NCBI GenBank assembly: GCA_965230535.1
Contig: OZ246010.1
Coordinates: forward strand, 930,001 to 994,000
Origin: JAUILH01 sp965230535
GTDB lineage: Bacteria > Bacteroidota > Bacteroidia > Flavobacteriales_D > JAUILH01
Length of the DNA: 64,000 nt
Direction of reading: 5' to 3'
The position numbers and the translations under genes were made by a program. The notes under the pieces are model-generated. The model was not told where the DNA came from and made no database searches. It saw only the letters and a program-made list of their open reading frames with translations. The first letter of the stretch is position 1; every line of letters begins with the position of its first letter. Below, in pieces: positions 48,248 through 58,097 of this stretch.

Positions 48248-48898
48248 ATGAGTCATTTAATAGCCCCCTCCCTACTTGCTTCCGATTTTGCCAATTTACA
48301 ATCTGAGTGTGAAATGCTCAATAACAGTGAAACCGATTGGTACCACCTGGATGTTATGGATGGTGTATTCGTTCCCAACATATCTTTTGGGATTCCTGTA
48401 ATTGAAGCTATCAACAGACACACACTTAAACCTCTTGACGTACATCTAATGATCGTTCAGCCTGAGCGTTACATTAAGGACTTTAAGAGAGCTGGTGCAA
48501 ATATTTTGACGGTTCATATTGAAGCTTCTACTCACCTTCACAGAACCATTGGTGCTATTAAGGACGAAGACATGAAGGCAGGTGTGGCATTGAATCCACA
48601 TACACCTGTAGAGTCACTGGAACCAATTTTAAACGACATTGATTTGGTTTGTTTAATGAGTGTGAACCCAGGTTTTGGCGGACAGTCATTCATTGAAAAG
48701 ACTTACGACAAAGTGAGAAAACTCAAACAAATGATTCAGGAATCAGGCTCTTCTGCTGTTATTGAAATTGATGGTGGTGTAAGCATCAACAATGCCAAAC
48801 AGCTGGTTGAAGCCGGCGCAGACGTACTGGTTGCCGGAAGTTCTGTCTTTAAAGCAGACAATCCAACTGAAATGATCAGTAAACTAAAGAACCTGTAA
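48248..48898 (+). CDS. rpe: Ribulose-phosphate 3-epimerase
   Basis: 216 residues, TIM barrel. It has IAPSLLASDFANL (about 5-17), the metal-binding WYHLDVMDGVFVPNISFG (about 31-48; His and Asp ligands), LDVHLMI (about 65-71), LMSVNPGFGGQSF (about 134-146) and the catalytic Asp in VIEIDGGVSINNA (about 169-181). It interconverts ribulose-5-phosphate and xylulose-5-phosphate in the pentose phosphate pathway. Its stop directly abuts the stop of the next gene on the other strand. Confidence 0.96.
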   Translation: MSHLIAPSLLASDFANLQSECEMLNNSETDWYHLDVMDGVFVPNISFGIPVIEAINRHTLKPLDVHLMIVQPERYIKDFKRAGANILTVHIEASTHLHRTIGAIKDEDMKAGVALNPHTPVESLEPILNDIDLVCLMSVNPGFGGQSFIEKTYDKVRKLKQMIQESGSSAVIEIDGGVSINNAKQLVEAGADVLVAGSSVFKADNPTEMISKLKNL

Positions 48899-50110
48899 CT
48901 AGGCTTCTACCCCATTTACGTAGTCCTGCAGATAAGCAAAGTGCTCGGTTAATTTACCGTCCTTTGTCTCAGAAGCACGTCCAATAATATCATCCGGATC
49001 ATTCCCTAAAAGTGGTTCCAAAACATGATTAAGGAACATCTCTCCAAAATCAACTGAAGCATCCTTAGGCAATTCACACGGTAAATTATCCACAGCCATC
49101 ACGCAAATTGCATTGTCGGCATCAAACGACACTTCAGACTCGGAAACAGGATCGTAACCATAAAGCGGTTCTGCTATTGTAGACGGACGAATTGTACTGG
49201 CCACAGCACAATCAATATCACAACTGATATCTGCAACAGTTTTCACTTTCCACTCTGGATGTTTACAATCCTCTCTGGAGAAAATGAAAGGAGCTCTACT
49301 ATCCCAATAATGACAAGCAACATACATATCTGCCACCTTGGCATAAGGCATAAAATTAGACTCGTAATCACTTGGGTCTGCATAGAAATCTGACTTTGAA
49401 AACGGAGACCTGTCTTTGGTCCTATTGTAATGATCCACTCCTAACTGAGTGTATACAGGCTCATCAAAATCCTGGGTTAAAAAAGCCTCAGGCTCTACTT
49501 TCTTCAATCCCATTTTCTCAATAATCTCCAAAGCACCACCTGCTACTCTTCCTTTTCCTGTAAGCACAATCTTGTAATTAGAAGGCAAATCAATCTTAGA
49601 CAATTGACCTTCCATTTCAACCCGGTCCTCACAAGCATGCGCAGATTTCAATTCATATCGCTTGCTCTTTCTACCATAAGCTAAAAATCCATTGTAGCAA
49701 CCAACAATACCTGCATATCTGCCAAAAGCAATCAATCTCTGCCCCTTTGCATTCTTGATCACTTCCCAGTCAACTAACTGAATGTTCTTTTCTAATATGG
49801 CTCTCAGTAAATCTCTGTTATACGGTTGTTCCTTGAAAGTATGGGAAAAGAAAAAGTACATCTTACCATCAATCAATTCAGGAATTGGCACCTCTTTGAC
49901 TCCCAATAACACATCACAATGATCTACATCCTTAACTACATCAATGCCCTCAGCCAGATACGCTTCATCTGTAAATTTTCTGATTTCGCTTGATTGAACG
50001 TATAATTCAAGGTCGGGATAGGAATCCTTGATAAATCTGCATTGTTTAGGTGACAAAGGAACCCGCTTGTCTGGCGGAACCTTACCTTCCCGAATGATGC
50101 CTAATTTCAT
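48899..50110 (-). CDS. NAD(P)-dependent oxidoreductase, alanine/saccharopine (LYS1-type) dehydrogenase-like
   Basis: 403 residues from the ATG at 50110; in-frame codons further upstream to 50200 lie beyond the promoter box and read as non-coding. The N-terminus MKLGIIREGKVPPDKRVPLS is the AlaDH/PNT substrate-domain signature (R-E and K-x-x-x-x-R-V residues), followed by a Rossmann segment IVLTGKGRVAGGALEIIEKMG (starts about 178) and a C-terminal SCDIDCAVASTIRPSTIAEPLYGY region (about 300-323) like that of NAD-dependent, lysine-forming saccharopine dehydrogenase. The exact substrate (saccharopine, alanine or another imino acid) is uncertain. Confidence 0.78.
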   Translation of the reverse strand: MKLGIIREGKVPPDKRVPLSPKQCRFIKDSYPDLELYVQSSEIRKFTDEAYLAEGIDVVKDVDHCDVLLGVKEVPIPELIDGKMYFFFSHTFKEQPYNRDLLRAILEKNIQLVDWEVIKNAKGQRLIAFGRYAGIVGCYNGFLAYGRKSKRYELKSAHACEDRVEMEGQLSKIDLPSNYKIVLTGKGRVAGGALEIIEKMGLKKVEPEAFLTQDFDEPVYTQLGVDHYNRTKDRSPFSKSDFYADPSDYESNFMPYAKVADMYVACHYWDSRAPFIFSREDCKHPEWKVKTVADISCDIDCAVASTIRPSTIAEPLYGYDPVSESEVSFDADNAICVMAVDNLPCELPKDASVDFGEMFLNHVLEPLLGNDPDDIIGRASETKDGKLTEHFAYLQDYVNGVEA

Positions 50111-50136
50111 TGAGTGTATTTTGTTGAGTTTGCGTG

Positions 50137-50144
50137 CAAAGATA
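50137..50144 (-). promoter_or_regulatory. -7 box of the dehydrogenase gene
   Basis: TATCTTTG on the minus strand (50144-50137), an exact TAnnTTTG, 26 nt before the ATG at 50110. A TTTG (50162-50159) lies 14 nt upstream of the box, shorter than usual. Confidence 0.5.
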
Positions 50145-50246
50145 ATTTTTTTAGTCCTCAAATCATCCGACTTGTCAACAGCACGACAGCATAAGTTCAA
50201 GTTTTAGGTCTTTTTTTAGTAAATTGGAGGACATTAAACTTTGGAT

Positions 50247-53200
50247 ATGAAAAAACTAGCCCTTGCAACGCTACTCACTACCCTATCTGCTACCTCTATA
50301 TTTTCTCAGGAACAAACGCCTACTTTTGACCTGAGTCCGGAGGTATATAAACTCATCAAAGACATCAGAACTGACGGGAATCATGAAGTACCTCAGTACA
50401 TTCGTTTTAAGAAAAATCATGAAATCCCGCTTCAAAATATTGAAAACTGGATTGCAACTAATTTGGTGAAAGACACGCGATTTTCACTGATACAACTGAA
50501 CAAATCGGTTGATCAGATGGGACACACGCACATCAAATTCAGACAAACTTTCAATCAAATTCCGATTGAGGGAGCCACTTATTTGGTACATGCATACAAT
50601 AATCACGTTTATGCAGTAAATGGTCATATTTTTTCACAAGACCATTTTACCGGCAATCAAACGCTTTCCGAATCACAAGCATTGGAGCAAGCTAAAAGCA
50701 GTTTCAAATGTGAAAGCTTTAAGTGGGAAATTGAGGCCGAAGAAAACCATCTGAAACAAGAAACAGGCAATGCAAATGCAAGTTATTTACCTCAGGGTAA
50801 ACTTGTTTATGTGGCAAAAAAAGGAAATTTTGATGCAAAGGATTTCAGACTGGCATACAAGTTTGACATCTATGCACACAGACCTGTTCAACGTGCATGG
50901 ACTTTTGTAGATGCCGCTAACGGACAAGTACTTTTTAAAAACAAACGTGTTTATGAAGCCGATACTCCGGGTACAGCGACAACTGCATATAGCGGAACCA
51001 GAAATATCATTTCAGATAGTTTTGGTGGTGGATACAGACTGAGAGAGAATGGTCGTGGAAACGGAATCAACACCTACGACATGCAGAATGGAACTACCTA
51101 CCAACAAGTCGACATTACAAGCCCAAACCCAAACTGGGTAATGACAGGAAATGATCAATATGCTTTGGATGCGCACTGGGGTGCTGAAATGACTTATGAT
51201 TATTACGACATTGAACACAGCAGAAACAGTATTGATGGTAATGGGTTTACTCTAAACAGTTATGTTCATTACGACAACAACTTTGCAAATGCTTTCTGGG
51301 ATGGACAAAGAATGACTTACGGTGATGGAAACGGATCTATTTCTGCATTGACATCTTTAGACATTGCCGGTCATGAGATTACTCACGGTTTAACCACATT
51401 TACGGCAGACTTGGTTTATCAAAATGAATCAGGCGCATTAAACGAATCTTTTAGTGATATTTTTGGTGCAGCTGTTGAATTTTACGCCCTGGGGTTTGCC
51501 AATGGTGACTGGACAATAGGTGAAGACATTGGTAGTTTGATCAGAAGTATGTCAAACCCTGGTCAACTTGGAGACCCTGATACTTATGGTACCGGGAACT
51601 GGTATACAGGAACAGCAGACAATGGCGGGGTTCATACCAACAGTGGTGTTCAGAACTACTGGTTCTACTTATTAACTGAAGGTGGATCTGGTACAAATGA
51701 TGCTGGTGATGTTTATTCTGTAAACGGTATCGGTTTAACCAAGGCTGCTCAGATTGCTTTTAGAAACTTAACTGTTTATCTGGATGAAAACTCTAATTAC
51801 TTAGATGCACGTTTCTACGCCATTCAGAGTGCAACAGATTTGTTCGGACCATGTTCTCCTGAAGTGATCGAAACAACCAATGCATGGTATGCAGTTAATG
51901 TTGGAGACGAATACGATCCTAACTTTGAAACAGATTTTACACCTTCAATTACTGGTGGATGCCAATCTCCTTTTATAGTTGATTTCTCTGCCATCAGTGC
52001 TTCTTCAGGAACAGGTACATATACCTGGGATTTCGGAGATGGCAATACTGGTACTGGAATCAATCCAACACACACGTATACAACAAATGGTACCTATACC
52101 GTTACTTTGATTGAAGACGGTGGAGCTTGTGGAACCGACACAGCTGTCTATGTAGATTTGATTACGGCAGGACAATTAAATGCACCTTTAGTTACCGATG
52201 GTTCGGTATGTACACCCGGAGTTGTTGATCTGTTTGCTAATTCTGCCGGACAAATTACCTGGTGGGATGCCCCTACAGGAGGTAACCAAATTAACACTGG
52301 AACCAGCTATTCACCTAATGTCAGTAATACAACTTCTTACTGGGTAGAAAGTGCGACTGGTTTATCGCCAGACTATGTTGGGCCTACAGACAACACTTTT
52401 GGAAACGGGGGTTACTTTACAGGAAACCAATCTTTGATTTTTGATGCGCTTCAGCCATTTACACTTGTTTCTGTTTGGGTTGATGCGAACGGCGCAGGAA
52501 ACAGAACCATTGAATTAAGAGACAATGGTGGTACTGTAATTCAATCAACAACCGTGAACATTCCTAACGGTCCAAGTACAGTTACTTTGAATTTCAACGT
52601 GCCTGCCGGAACCGGATATGAGATTACTTCACCAAATCCGGATTTATACAGAAACAGTGATGGTGCTTCTTACCCATATACATTGGCTAACGTATGTAAC
52701 ATTACCGGAAGTACTGCCGGAAACGCTGGTTACTACTATTTCTTCTACAATTGGGAAATTCAAACTGCACCATGTCAAAGTGGTCGTGTAGAAGTGATTG
52801 CAGCCGTTGCAGACGATCCACTTGGAACAAATGATTCTTTGTGCTCTCCGGGAGTTGCTAACCTAACAGCAATTGGAAGTGGCGTAGGAACATTGAACTG
52901 GTATGACAACGCTTCAGGAACCACATTATTAGGCTCAGGAGGTTCATATGCAACACCTTCTATCAGCACAAGCACCACTTATTATGTATCTGAAGAATTG
53001 CCTGGAGACTTAAATACTGTGGGGCCGGTTGACAATACTTTTGGAAACGGAGGTTACTTTAACGGAGATCAGCATTTGATTTTTGATGTAGCAGCACCAG
53101 TTACTTTAGAATCTGTTCTGGTTTACGCAGGAAGTAACGGAACAAGAACTATTGAGTTAAGAGACAATTCCGGAGCTGTCCTTCAGGATACGGTTATCAA

Positions 53201-54641
53201 TATCCCGGCTGGTCCGCAAAGAATTTACCTGAACTTTGATTTGGTTCCTGGAACAAACTATCAATTGGGTACATTAAATGGGTCTAGTCCTGATCTTTTC
53301 AGAAACAGTGACGGACCTTCATATCCATATGATTTGCCAGGTAAGGTTACCATTACTAACAGTAGTGCAGGTACTCCAGGATACTACTACTTCTTCTATG
53401 ATTGGGAGATTAGAGATCCGTCTTGTATCACAAACTTAGTACCTGTTGAAGCTGTTGTAAATACTCAGCAAGATGCGACCATCGATCCAACAGGAGGTTT
53501 CTGTCCTTCAGATTCACCAGTTAACTTCTCTGCCGCTGATGCTGGTGGGACATGGAGCGGTCCTGGTATCACAGATGCCAATGCCGGAACTTTTGACCCT
53601 GCCACTGCGGGTATCGGAAACCACACGGTAGTTTACACACTTGGCGGAATTTGTGATGATGCTGATACGGTTATTGTATCTGTTAACACTTCTTTAGATG
53701 CTACCATTACAAATGCGGCTAACTACTGTTCTCAGGACAATGCGGTTACATTAACTGGTGTTGATGCTGGTGGAACATGGTCTGCTACCTGTGGTACATG
53801 TATCAATACTGCAACCGGAGAGTTTGACCCTACAACAGCTGGTGTAGGATCACATACCATTACATATGATATTTCCGGAACTTGTGGCGACACAGATGCT
53901 CAAACTGTTACTGTAAATCTTCAACAAGACGCTACCATCGATCCTGCAGGACCTTTCTGTAACAATGATGGCATCATCACATTGACAAGCACTGAGCCAG
54001 GCGGGACATGGAGTGGGCCAGGTATTATTGATGCCAACGCCGGAACTTTTGATCCTCTTGCTTCAGGAAATGGATTCCATAACATCAGCTATGTACTTTC
54101 CGGTGTTTGTGGAGACAGTACTTCAGAGCAAATCATAGTGAACCCTCCACCTGCAGTTACTTTGAGTGGAACTGATACACTTTGTTTAGAAGACAGCCCT
54201 GTTACATTAACCGGGACTGGTGTTGGAACTGGTGTATACAGTGGTCCGGGTATGAGTGGAAATAGTTTTGATCCTGCCGTTGCAGGAGCAGGAAACCATG
54301 TAGTTTACTATACGGTGACTAACTTCCACAACTGTACTGCTCAGGATAGCATGGTAATTCATGTTGCTTCTTGTGTAGGTGTAGATGAAGAATTGAACCA
54401 TGTATTGAACATCTACCCTAACCCATCTCAGGGAGTGTTTAACATCCAGGTGAAAGGAAGCAGTGCTTATTCTTCTGTGATGGAGATCTTTGATGCTTCA
54501 GGAAGAGTGGTATACAACCAAAATATTCCTGCAAGATTCGGTAAAATCACTTTGAGTACGCCAAACCTGTCTAGCGGAATGTACACTTTGAGGTTAAGAA
54601 ACGAAAGACATGTTGAAAGCCACAAGATAGTGGTGAGATAA
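50247..54641 (+). CDS. Secreted M4 (thermolysin-like) metallopeptidase with PKD, duplicated beta modules and T9SS type A sorting domain
   Basis: 1464 residues from the ATG at 50247 (a TTG two codons earlier is unlikely). Order: signal peptide (1-20); FTP/PepSY propeptide (about 60-230); M4 peptidase (about 245-560) with zinc-binding GHEITHG (about 374-380) and the downstream Glu in NESGALNESFSDIFG (about 393-407), plus the likely catalytic His near HTNSG (about 460); PKD domain (about 565-640, WDFGDGNTG); an Ig-like linker; two copies of a module of about 150 residues beginning DNTFGNGGYF (about 713 and 928) and each ending YYYFFY-[ND]-WEI; four Gly-Thr-Trp-Ser repeats (about 1072-1335, core GGTWSGPGI); type A sorting domain (about 1385-1464, IYPNPSQG). 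A surface or extracellular protease exported by T9SS. Confidence 0.92.
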   Translation: MKKLALATLLTTLSATSIFSQEQTPTFDLSPEVYKLIKDIRTDGNHEVPQYIRFKKNHEIPLQNIENWIATNLVKDTRFSLIQLNKSVDQMGHTHIKFRQTFNQIPIEGATYLVHAYNNHVYAVNGHIFSQDHFTGNQTLSESQALEQAKSSFKCESFKWEIEAEENHLKQETGNANASYLPQGKLVYVAKKGNFDAKDFRLAYKFDIYAHRPVQRAWTFVDAANGQVLFKNKRVYEADTPGTATTAYSGTRNIISDSFGGGYRLRENGRGNGINTYDMQNGTTYQQVDITSPNPNWVMTGNDQYALDAHWGAEMTYDYYDIEHSRNSIDGNGFTLNSYVHYDNNFANAFWDGQRMTYGDGNGSISALTSLDIAGHEITHGLTTFTADLVYQNESGALNESFSDIFGAAVEFYALGFANGDWTIGEDIGSLIRSMSNPGQLGDPDTYGTGNWYTGTADNGGVHTNSGVQNYWFYLLTEGGSGTNDAGDVYSVNGIGLTKAAQIAFRNLTVYLDENSNYLDARFYAIQSATDLFGPCSPEVIETTNAWYAVNVGDEYDPNFETDFTPSITGGCQSPFIVDFSAISASSGTGTYTWDFGDGNTGTGINPTHTYTTNGTYTVTLIEDGGACGTDTAVYVDLITAGQLNAPLVTDGSVCTPGVVDLFANSAGQITWWDAPTGGNQINTGTSYSPNVSNTTSYWVESATGLSPDYVGPTDNTFGNGGYFTGNQSLIFDALQPFTLVSVWVDANGAGNRTIELRDNGGTVIQSTTVNIPNGPSTVTLNFNVPAGTGYEITSPNPDLYRNSDGASYPYTLANVCNITGSTAGNAGYYYFFYNWEIQTAPCQSGRVEVIAAVADDPLGTNDSLCSPGVANLTAIGSGVGTLNWYDNASGTTLLGSGGSYATPSISTSTTYYVSEELPGDLNTVGPVDNTFGNGGYFNGDQHLIFDVAAPVTLESVLVYAGSNGTRTIELRDNSGAVLQDTVINIPAGPQRIYLNFDLVPGTNYQLGTLNGSSPDLFRNSDGPSYPYDLPGKVTITNSSAGTPGYYYFFYDWEIRDPSCITNLVPVEAVVNTQQDATIDPTGGFCPSDSPVNFSAADAGGTWSGPGITDANAGTFDPATAGIGNHTVVYTLGGICDDADTVIVSVNTSLDATITNAANYCSQDNAVTLTGVDAGGTWSATCGTCINTATGEFDPTTAGVGSHTITYDISGTCGDTDAQTVTVNLQQDATIDPAGPFCNNDGIITLTSTEPGGTWSGPGIIDANAGTFDPLASGNGFHNISYVLSGVCGDSTSEQIIVNPPPAVTLSGTDTLCLEDSPVTLTGTGVGTGVYSGPGMSGNSFDPAVAGAGNHVVYYTVTNFHNCTAQDSMVIHVASCVGVDEELNHVLNIYPNPSQGVFNIQVKGSSAYSSVMEIFDASGRVVYNQNIPARFGKITLSTPNLSSGMYTLRLRNERHVESHKIVVR

Positions 54642-54664
54642 CAGAATATACTTTATAAAACGAC

Positions 54665-54696
54665 AAAGCACGAAGGAATACCTTCGTGCTTTTTTT
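54665..54696 (+). terminator. Rho-independent terminator after the M4 peptidase
   Basis: A 12-bp perfect stem AAAGCACGAAGG (54665-54676) with CCTTCGTGCTTT (54681-54692), loop AATA, and a seven-T run (54690-54696). It could also act weakly in reverse for the DUF4249 gene, but the T run on that side is only three long. Confidence 0.9.
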
Positions 54697-54776
54697 GTAT
54701 CCGGGCCTCATCAACTAAACCCGGAAGCTGCTGTCTTACTTGAAACGATTAAGACATGAAAAAAGGAGAAAAACTA

Positions 54777-55577
54777 TTATTGTACTACTATCTGAACCGT
54801 ATCTGAAGACATGGCTATAAAGTATCCCAATGCATTGTTATTCCAATTGCTAATAGGGTTACCCGGGGCCGCACTTCCTCCGGAATTCGGATCTCCTACA
54901 ATATCAACCAGTGCATTATAAAACTCGTATGCAGCTTTATCGAAATGAATCATTTCAACCTCAACAGTGTCATGCAAGTCAAAAATCTGATTGATTAATG
55001 GCAATCTGGTATAGTTTCCATCAAAAAAGCTATCATCAAACACTACGATATCAGTTCCTTCATTTTGAAAAGTATCATTCACCCAATGTCTGAATCTGTA
55101 ATAATTCTCTTCGTTGGCAGGATCGTTAAATCGATTATAGATGATATAGCCTTCCGGAAATGGACCAAATTCTTCTTGAAACTCTGGCTCCAATTGATCC
55201 AAAGGCACAACATCTAATAGCTTAGACTCTGCTGTATAGGTCACGCTTCCCAATACCACCTGCAAAGAATAGGTTCTGCCAGGTGTTGCTGTTACCATAG
55301 ATTCATACTGTCCGTTTCCAATTGGACTTAAAACCTGTGTACTCCCCAGGTCATCGGACAAGGTTATGGCAGCCCCATTCACTCCGTTTGGCAAACTGGC
55401 TTCAAAGTAGGAGTTCGTAGCACTTAAAGTCACAACAAAATTATGAGTTCCGGCATACAGTGGAGCTTCAATGGCTAGTTGAGAATCTTCTTCATTCAAT
55501 TCCACGTCAATGACCTTTTCACAACTGGACAAAGCAAAAATTGCTGCAGTACTCAATAGGATGTATACTAATTTCAT
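54777..55577 (-). CDS. DUF4249 outer-membrane-associated lipoprotein
   Basis: 266 residues. Lipoprotein signal peptide with lipobox ALSSC (Cys19), followed by the EKVIDVELNEEDSQLAIEA opening typical of DUF4249, an Ig-like section (GAAITLSDDLGSTQVLSPIGNGQYES near 68-93) and a second beta-rich half. DUF4249 proteins are regularly encoded next to a TonB-dependent receptor in Bacteroidota and are thought to act as its surface or periplasmic partner. Here it begins 4 bp after the receptor stop. Confidence 0.87.
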   Translation of the reverse strand: MKLVYILLSTAAIFALSSCEKVIDVELNEEDSQLAIEAPLYAGTHNFVVTLSATNSYFEASLPNGVNGAAITLSDDLGSTQVLSPIGNGQYESMVTATPGRTYSLQVVLGSVTYTAESKLLDVVPLDQLEPEFQEEFGPFPEGYIIYNRFNDPANEENYYRFRHWVNDTFQNEGTDIVVFDDSFFDGNYTRLPLINQIFDLHDTVEVEMIHFDKAAYEFYNALVDIVGDPNSGGSAAPGNPISNWNNNALGYFIAMSSDTVQIVVQ

Positions 55578-55581
55578 AATT

Positions 55582-57906
55582 CTAAAATTTAAAATTGTAG
55601 GTTACTGATGGCACCCATTTAAACAAAGACAATTGAACCGCTTCTGTTTGAGTAGGATTATCTTCATTTGGTCTAAAAGTGATGGAGTAAGCGTTTTCAC
55701 GGCCATATACATTGTATAGTGAAAAGTTCCAGCTGGATTCAAACTTTTCTGTTTTTCTGCGTTTCCAGTTCACAGCCAAATCAAGTCTATGGAAATCAGG
55801 CATTCTGTAACCATTTCTTTCTGTATAGTAAGGAACAATCTGACCATCGATCAGGTATTTTCCTGTTGGAAAGGTCACCGCATCTCCGGTATAATAGATC
55901 CAGGCTGCAGAAATACTCAATTTCTCACTGATGTTATAGGTTCCAACAGCCGAGAGGTCATGCGTTCTGTCTTGTCTGGCAGAGAACCATTCACCGTCAT
56001 TGATCTCATCAAACTGTCTTTCTGTTCTTGACAAAGTGTAACTGATTGACCCGGTAAACTTTCCTTGATTTTTCTTAATGGACAGCTCTAATCCATACGC
56101 TCTGCCGTCTCCATAAACCAAATCTCCTTCCAACTCATTGTTCAGGAATATGTCGGCCCCTGTTCTGTAATCTATCACATTCTGCATGTCTTTGTAGTAA
56201 ATCTCAGCAGATGTCACAAACATATTTTTCTTAAAGTTCTTGTGATAACCAAGCGCAACCTGATCCGCTATTTGTGGTTCTACATTGTTACTACTATTGA
56301 TCCAAACATCTGTTGGTGTAGATGTGGTTGCATTGGTTAACAAATGCAGATATTGGTAATTACGGTTATAGGTTAGTTTAAGAGAACTTGATGGATTAAG
56401 TCTGTAGCTGGAAGAGAAACGTGGCTCAAAACCGTGATAGAACTTGATTGTCTCCCAGGAACCAACATTTACTTCACTAAGTAGGTTACCTGCGTCATCA
56501 AATTCATACTTCTTGCCTTCTCCCATATAATTGAAGAAAGACCATCTTAAACCGTAGCCTAAGTTTAATCTCTGACTTACTTTTTGCTCATTTTGAATAT
56601 AAACCGCTCCTTCAATGGAATATTTCTTAGTGGCATCCTGCGCTTCAATTCCGGTATTTGCTCCAGCGGTCAGGTTACCCGGTTCAATGGTGTGATGAAT
56701 GACATTGTAACCAATTTTCAAAGAATTCTCATTATTTAAATAGTAAGAATAGTCCTGCTTGAAGTTCCAATCACGAATCACCGACTCTAAACTAATTTCA
56801 TCATCTCCTTCTCCAAAGCTGAATTTGTAGTCGTAGTTACTGTAGATAAAAGAGGTATTAGAGAACAAACGGTTGTTAAACAAGTGATTCCAACGAACAG
56901 TTCCTGTTGCATTTCCCCAGGTTAATCCAAAGGTATTGTCAAATCCGAAATTATCTCTACCAAAGTACCCGGACAGATAAATTCTGTCTTTCTTACCAAG
57001 CGTGTAGTTGGCTTTTAGATTCAAATCGTAGAAAAACAAATTAGATTGCTGAATGGTTTCATCAGAGGATAGTCCCATAAACAAGTCCACTAAGGAACGT
57101 CTTCCGGAAACAATGAATGAGCCTTTTCCTTTGTTCACAGGTGCTTCAACCGTTAGTCTGGAACTCACCAATCCAATTCCACCAGCAACACCCAGTTTCT
57201 CTTTATTTCCATCCTTCATTCTAATATCCATCACAGAAGATGTTCTGCCTCCATATTCGGGTAACATGCCTCCTTTAAACAGGTCTACATCTTTAAGTGC
57301 ATCTGAATTGAATACTGAGAAAAAACCAAGTAAGTGAGAAGGATTATAAACCGGAGCTTCATCCAGCAAAATCAGGTTTTGATCAAGACCTCCCCCTCTC
57401 ACATAAAAACCTGCATTTCCTTCTCCGGCACTTTTAATGCTTGTTTCATACTGTGTTAAAGCATAAATAGGATCTGGCTCTATGAGTACCGGTAGTTCTT
57501 TAATTTTACCCAGATCAACTGTTAACTTACTCCCATCGGCATCATCGAGGGTATTTGCAACTGTATCTCCTTTTACCACCATTGGACCGAGAACATCATC
57601 TTCTGAGATTAGTTTCATATCCAGGGTGAGATCACTGGTTAGGTTTATCTTCTCCGAGATTTTTGCATAACCAATACTTCTGAATACCAAAGTATACTCT
57701 CCTTCTTTGAGCGTCAGGGAGTAAAATCCGTATTCATTCACTACCACCCCTACTCCGGGTAATTCAAGAACGGTTACTTGTGCACCAATCAAATCTTCTC
57801 CATTGGCATTGTCTGCAACATGACCACTAACGGTGTACTTTTCCGAATTTTGCGCCAGTGAGGACAAAGACATTAAGCACATCAAATACAGTAATATAGG
57901 CTTCAT
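55582..57906 (-). CDS. TonB-dependent receptor (partner of DUF4249)
   Basis: 774 residues. Signal peptide (1-18, LMSLSSLAQ), carboxypeptidase-like regulatory beta domain (about 22-105; VSGHVADNANGEDLIGAQV, YTLVFRSIGYAKI), plug domain (about 130-235; FYVRGGGLDQNLILLDEAPVYNPSHLLGFFS begins near 166) and a 22-stranded barrel ending VPSVTYNFKF with the terminal Phe needed for BAM assembly. No SusD-type gene is present. The substrate is unknown. The two-component pair at 58098-59935 is divergent from it. Confidence 0.92.
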   Translation of the reverse strand: MKPILLYLMCLMSLSSLAQNSEKYTVSGHVADNANGEDLIGAQVTVLELPGVGVVVNEYGFYSLTLKEGEYTLVFRSIGYAKISEKINLTSDLTLDMKLISEDDVLGPMVVKGDTVANTLDDADGSKLTVDLGKIKELPVLIEPDPIYALTQYETSIKSAGEGNAGFYVRGGGLDQNLILLDEAPVYNPSHLLGFFSVFNSDALKDVDLFKGGMLPEYGGRTSSVMDIRMKDGNKEKLGVAGGIGLVSSRLTVEAPVNKGKGSFIVSGRRSLVDLFMGLSSDETIQQSNLFFYDLNLKANYTLGKKDRIYLSGYFGRDNFGFDNTFGLTWGNATGTVRWNHLFNNRLFSNTSFIYSNYDYKFSFGEGDDEISLESVIRDWNFKQDYSYYLNNENSLKIGYNVIHHTIEPGNLTAGANTGIEAQDATKKYSIEGAVYIQNEQKVSQRLNLGYGLRWSFFNYMGEGKKYEFDDAGNLLSEVNVGSWETIKFYHGFEPRFSSSYRLNPSSSLKLTYNRNYQYLHLLTNATTSTPTDVWINSSNNVEPQIADQVALGYHKNFKKNMFVTSAEIYYKDMQNVIDYRTGADIFLNNELEGDLVYGDGRAYGLELSIKKNQGKFTGSISYTLSRTERQFDEINDGEWFSARQDRTHDLSAVGTYNISEKLSISAAWIYYTGDAVTFPTGKYLIDGQIVPYYTERNGYRMPDFHRLDLAVNWKRRKTEKFESSWNFSLYNVYGRENAYSITFRPNEDNPTQTEAVQLSLFKWVPSVTYNFKF

Positions 57907-57925
57907 TTCAAATAAATTTCTGGAT

Positions 57926-57933
57926 CAAAAATA
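57926..57933 (-). promoter_or_regulatory. -7 box of the TonB receptor/DUF4249 operon
   Basis: TATTTTTG on the minus strand (57933-57926), an exact TAnnTTTG, 19 nt before the ATG at 57906. No -33 TTG was found at the usual spacing. The remaining 164 bp up to the kinase gene show no other clear element. Confidence 0.4.
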
Positions 57934-58097
57934 AGCATAGCTTACCCCTTACCTTATAATTGTTGTGTTAAACGACCGATTTAGAATCTTAAGCGGACAA
58001 ATCCGGAGTTGAATTGGATCGTATGCATATCTGAAGGAAATTCGATCAAAGTCTTCAGTGATTTTAGTGTTGTATATTGCGGTCTTCAATTAGGTCT

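Noticed and set aside
50111..50200. 30-residue N-terminal extension of the dehydrogenase
   Set aside because: It spans the promoter box and reads as a basic, non-family sequence; MKLGIIREGK at 50110 is the conserved start.
54700..54725. Second hairpin (TCCGGG/CCCGGA) after the M4 peptidase as a terminator of the DUF4249 gene
   Set aside because: The stem is only 6 bp with a 14-nt loop and on the minus strand it is followed by A-rich, not T-rich, sequence.
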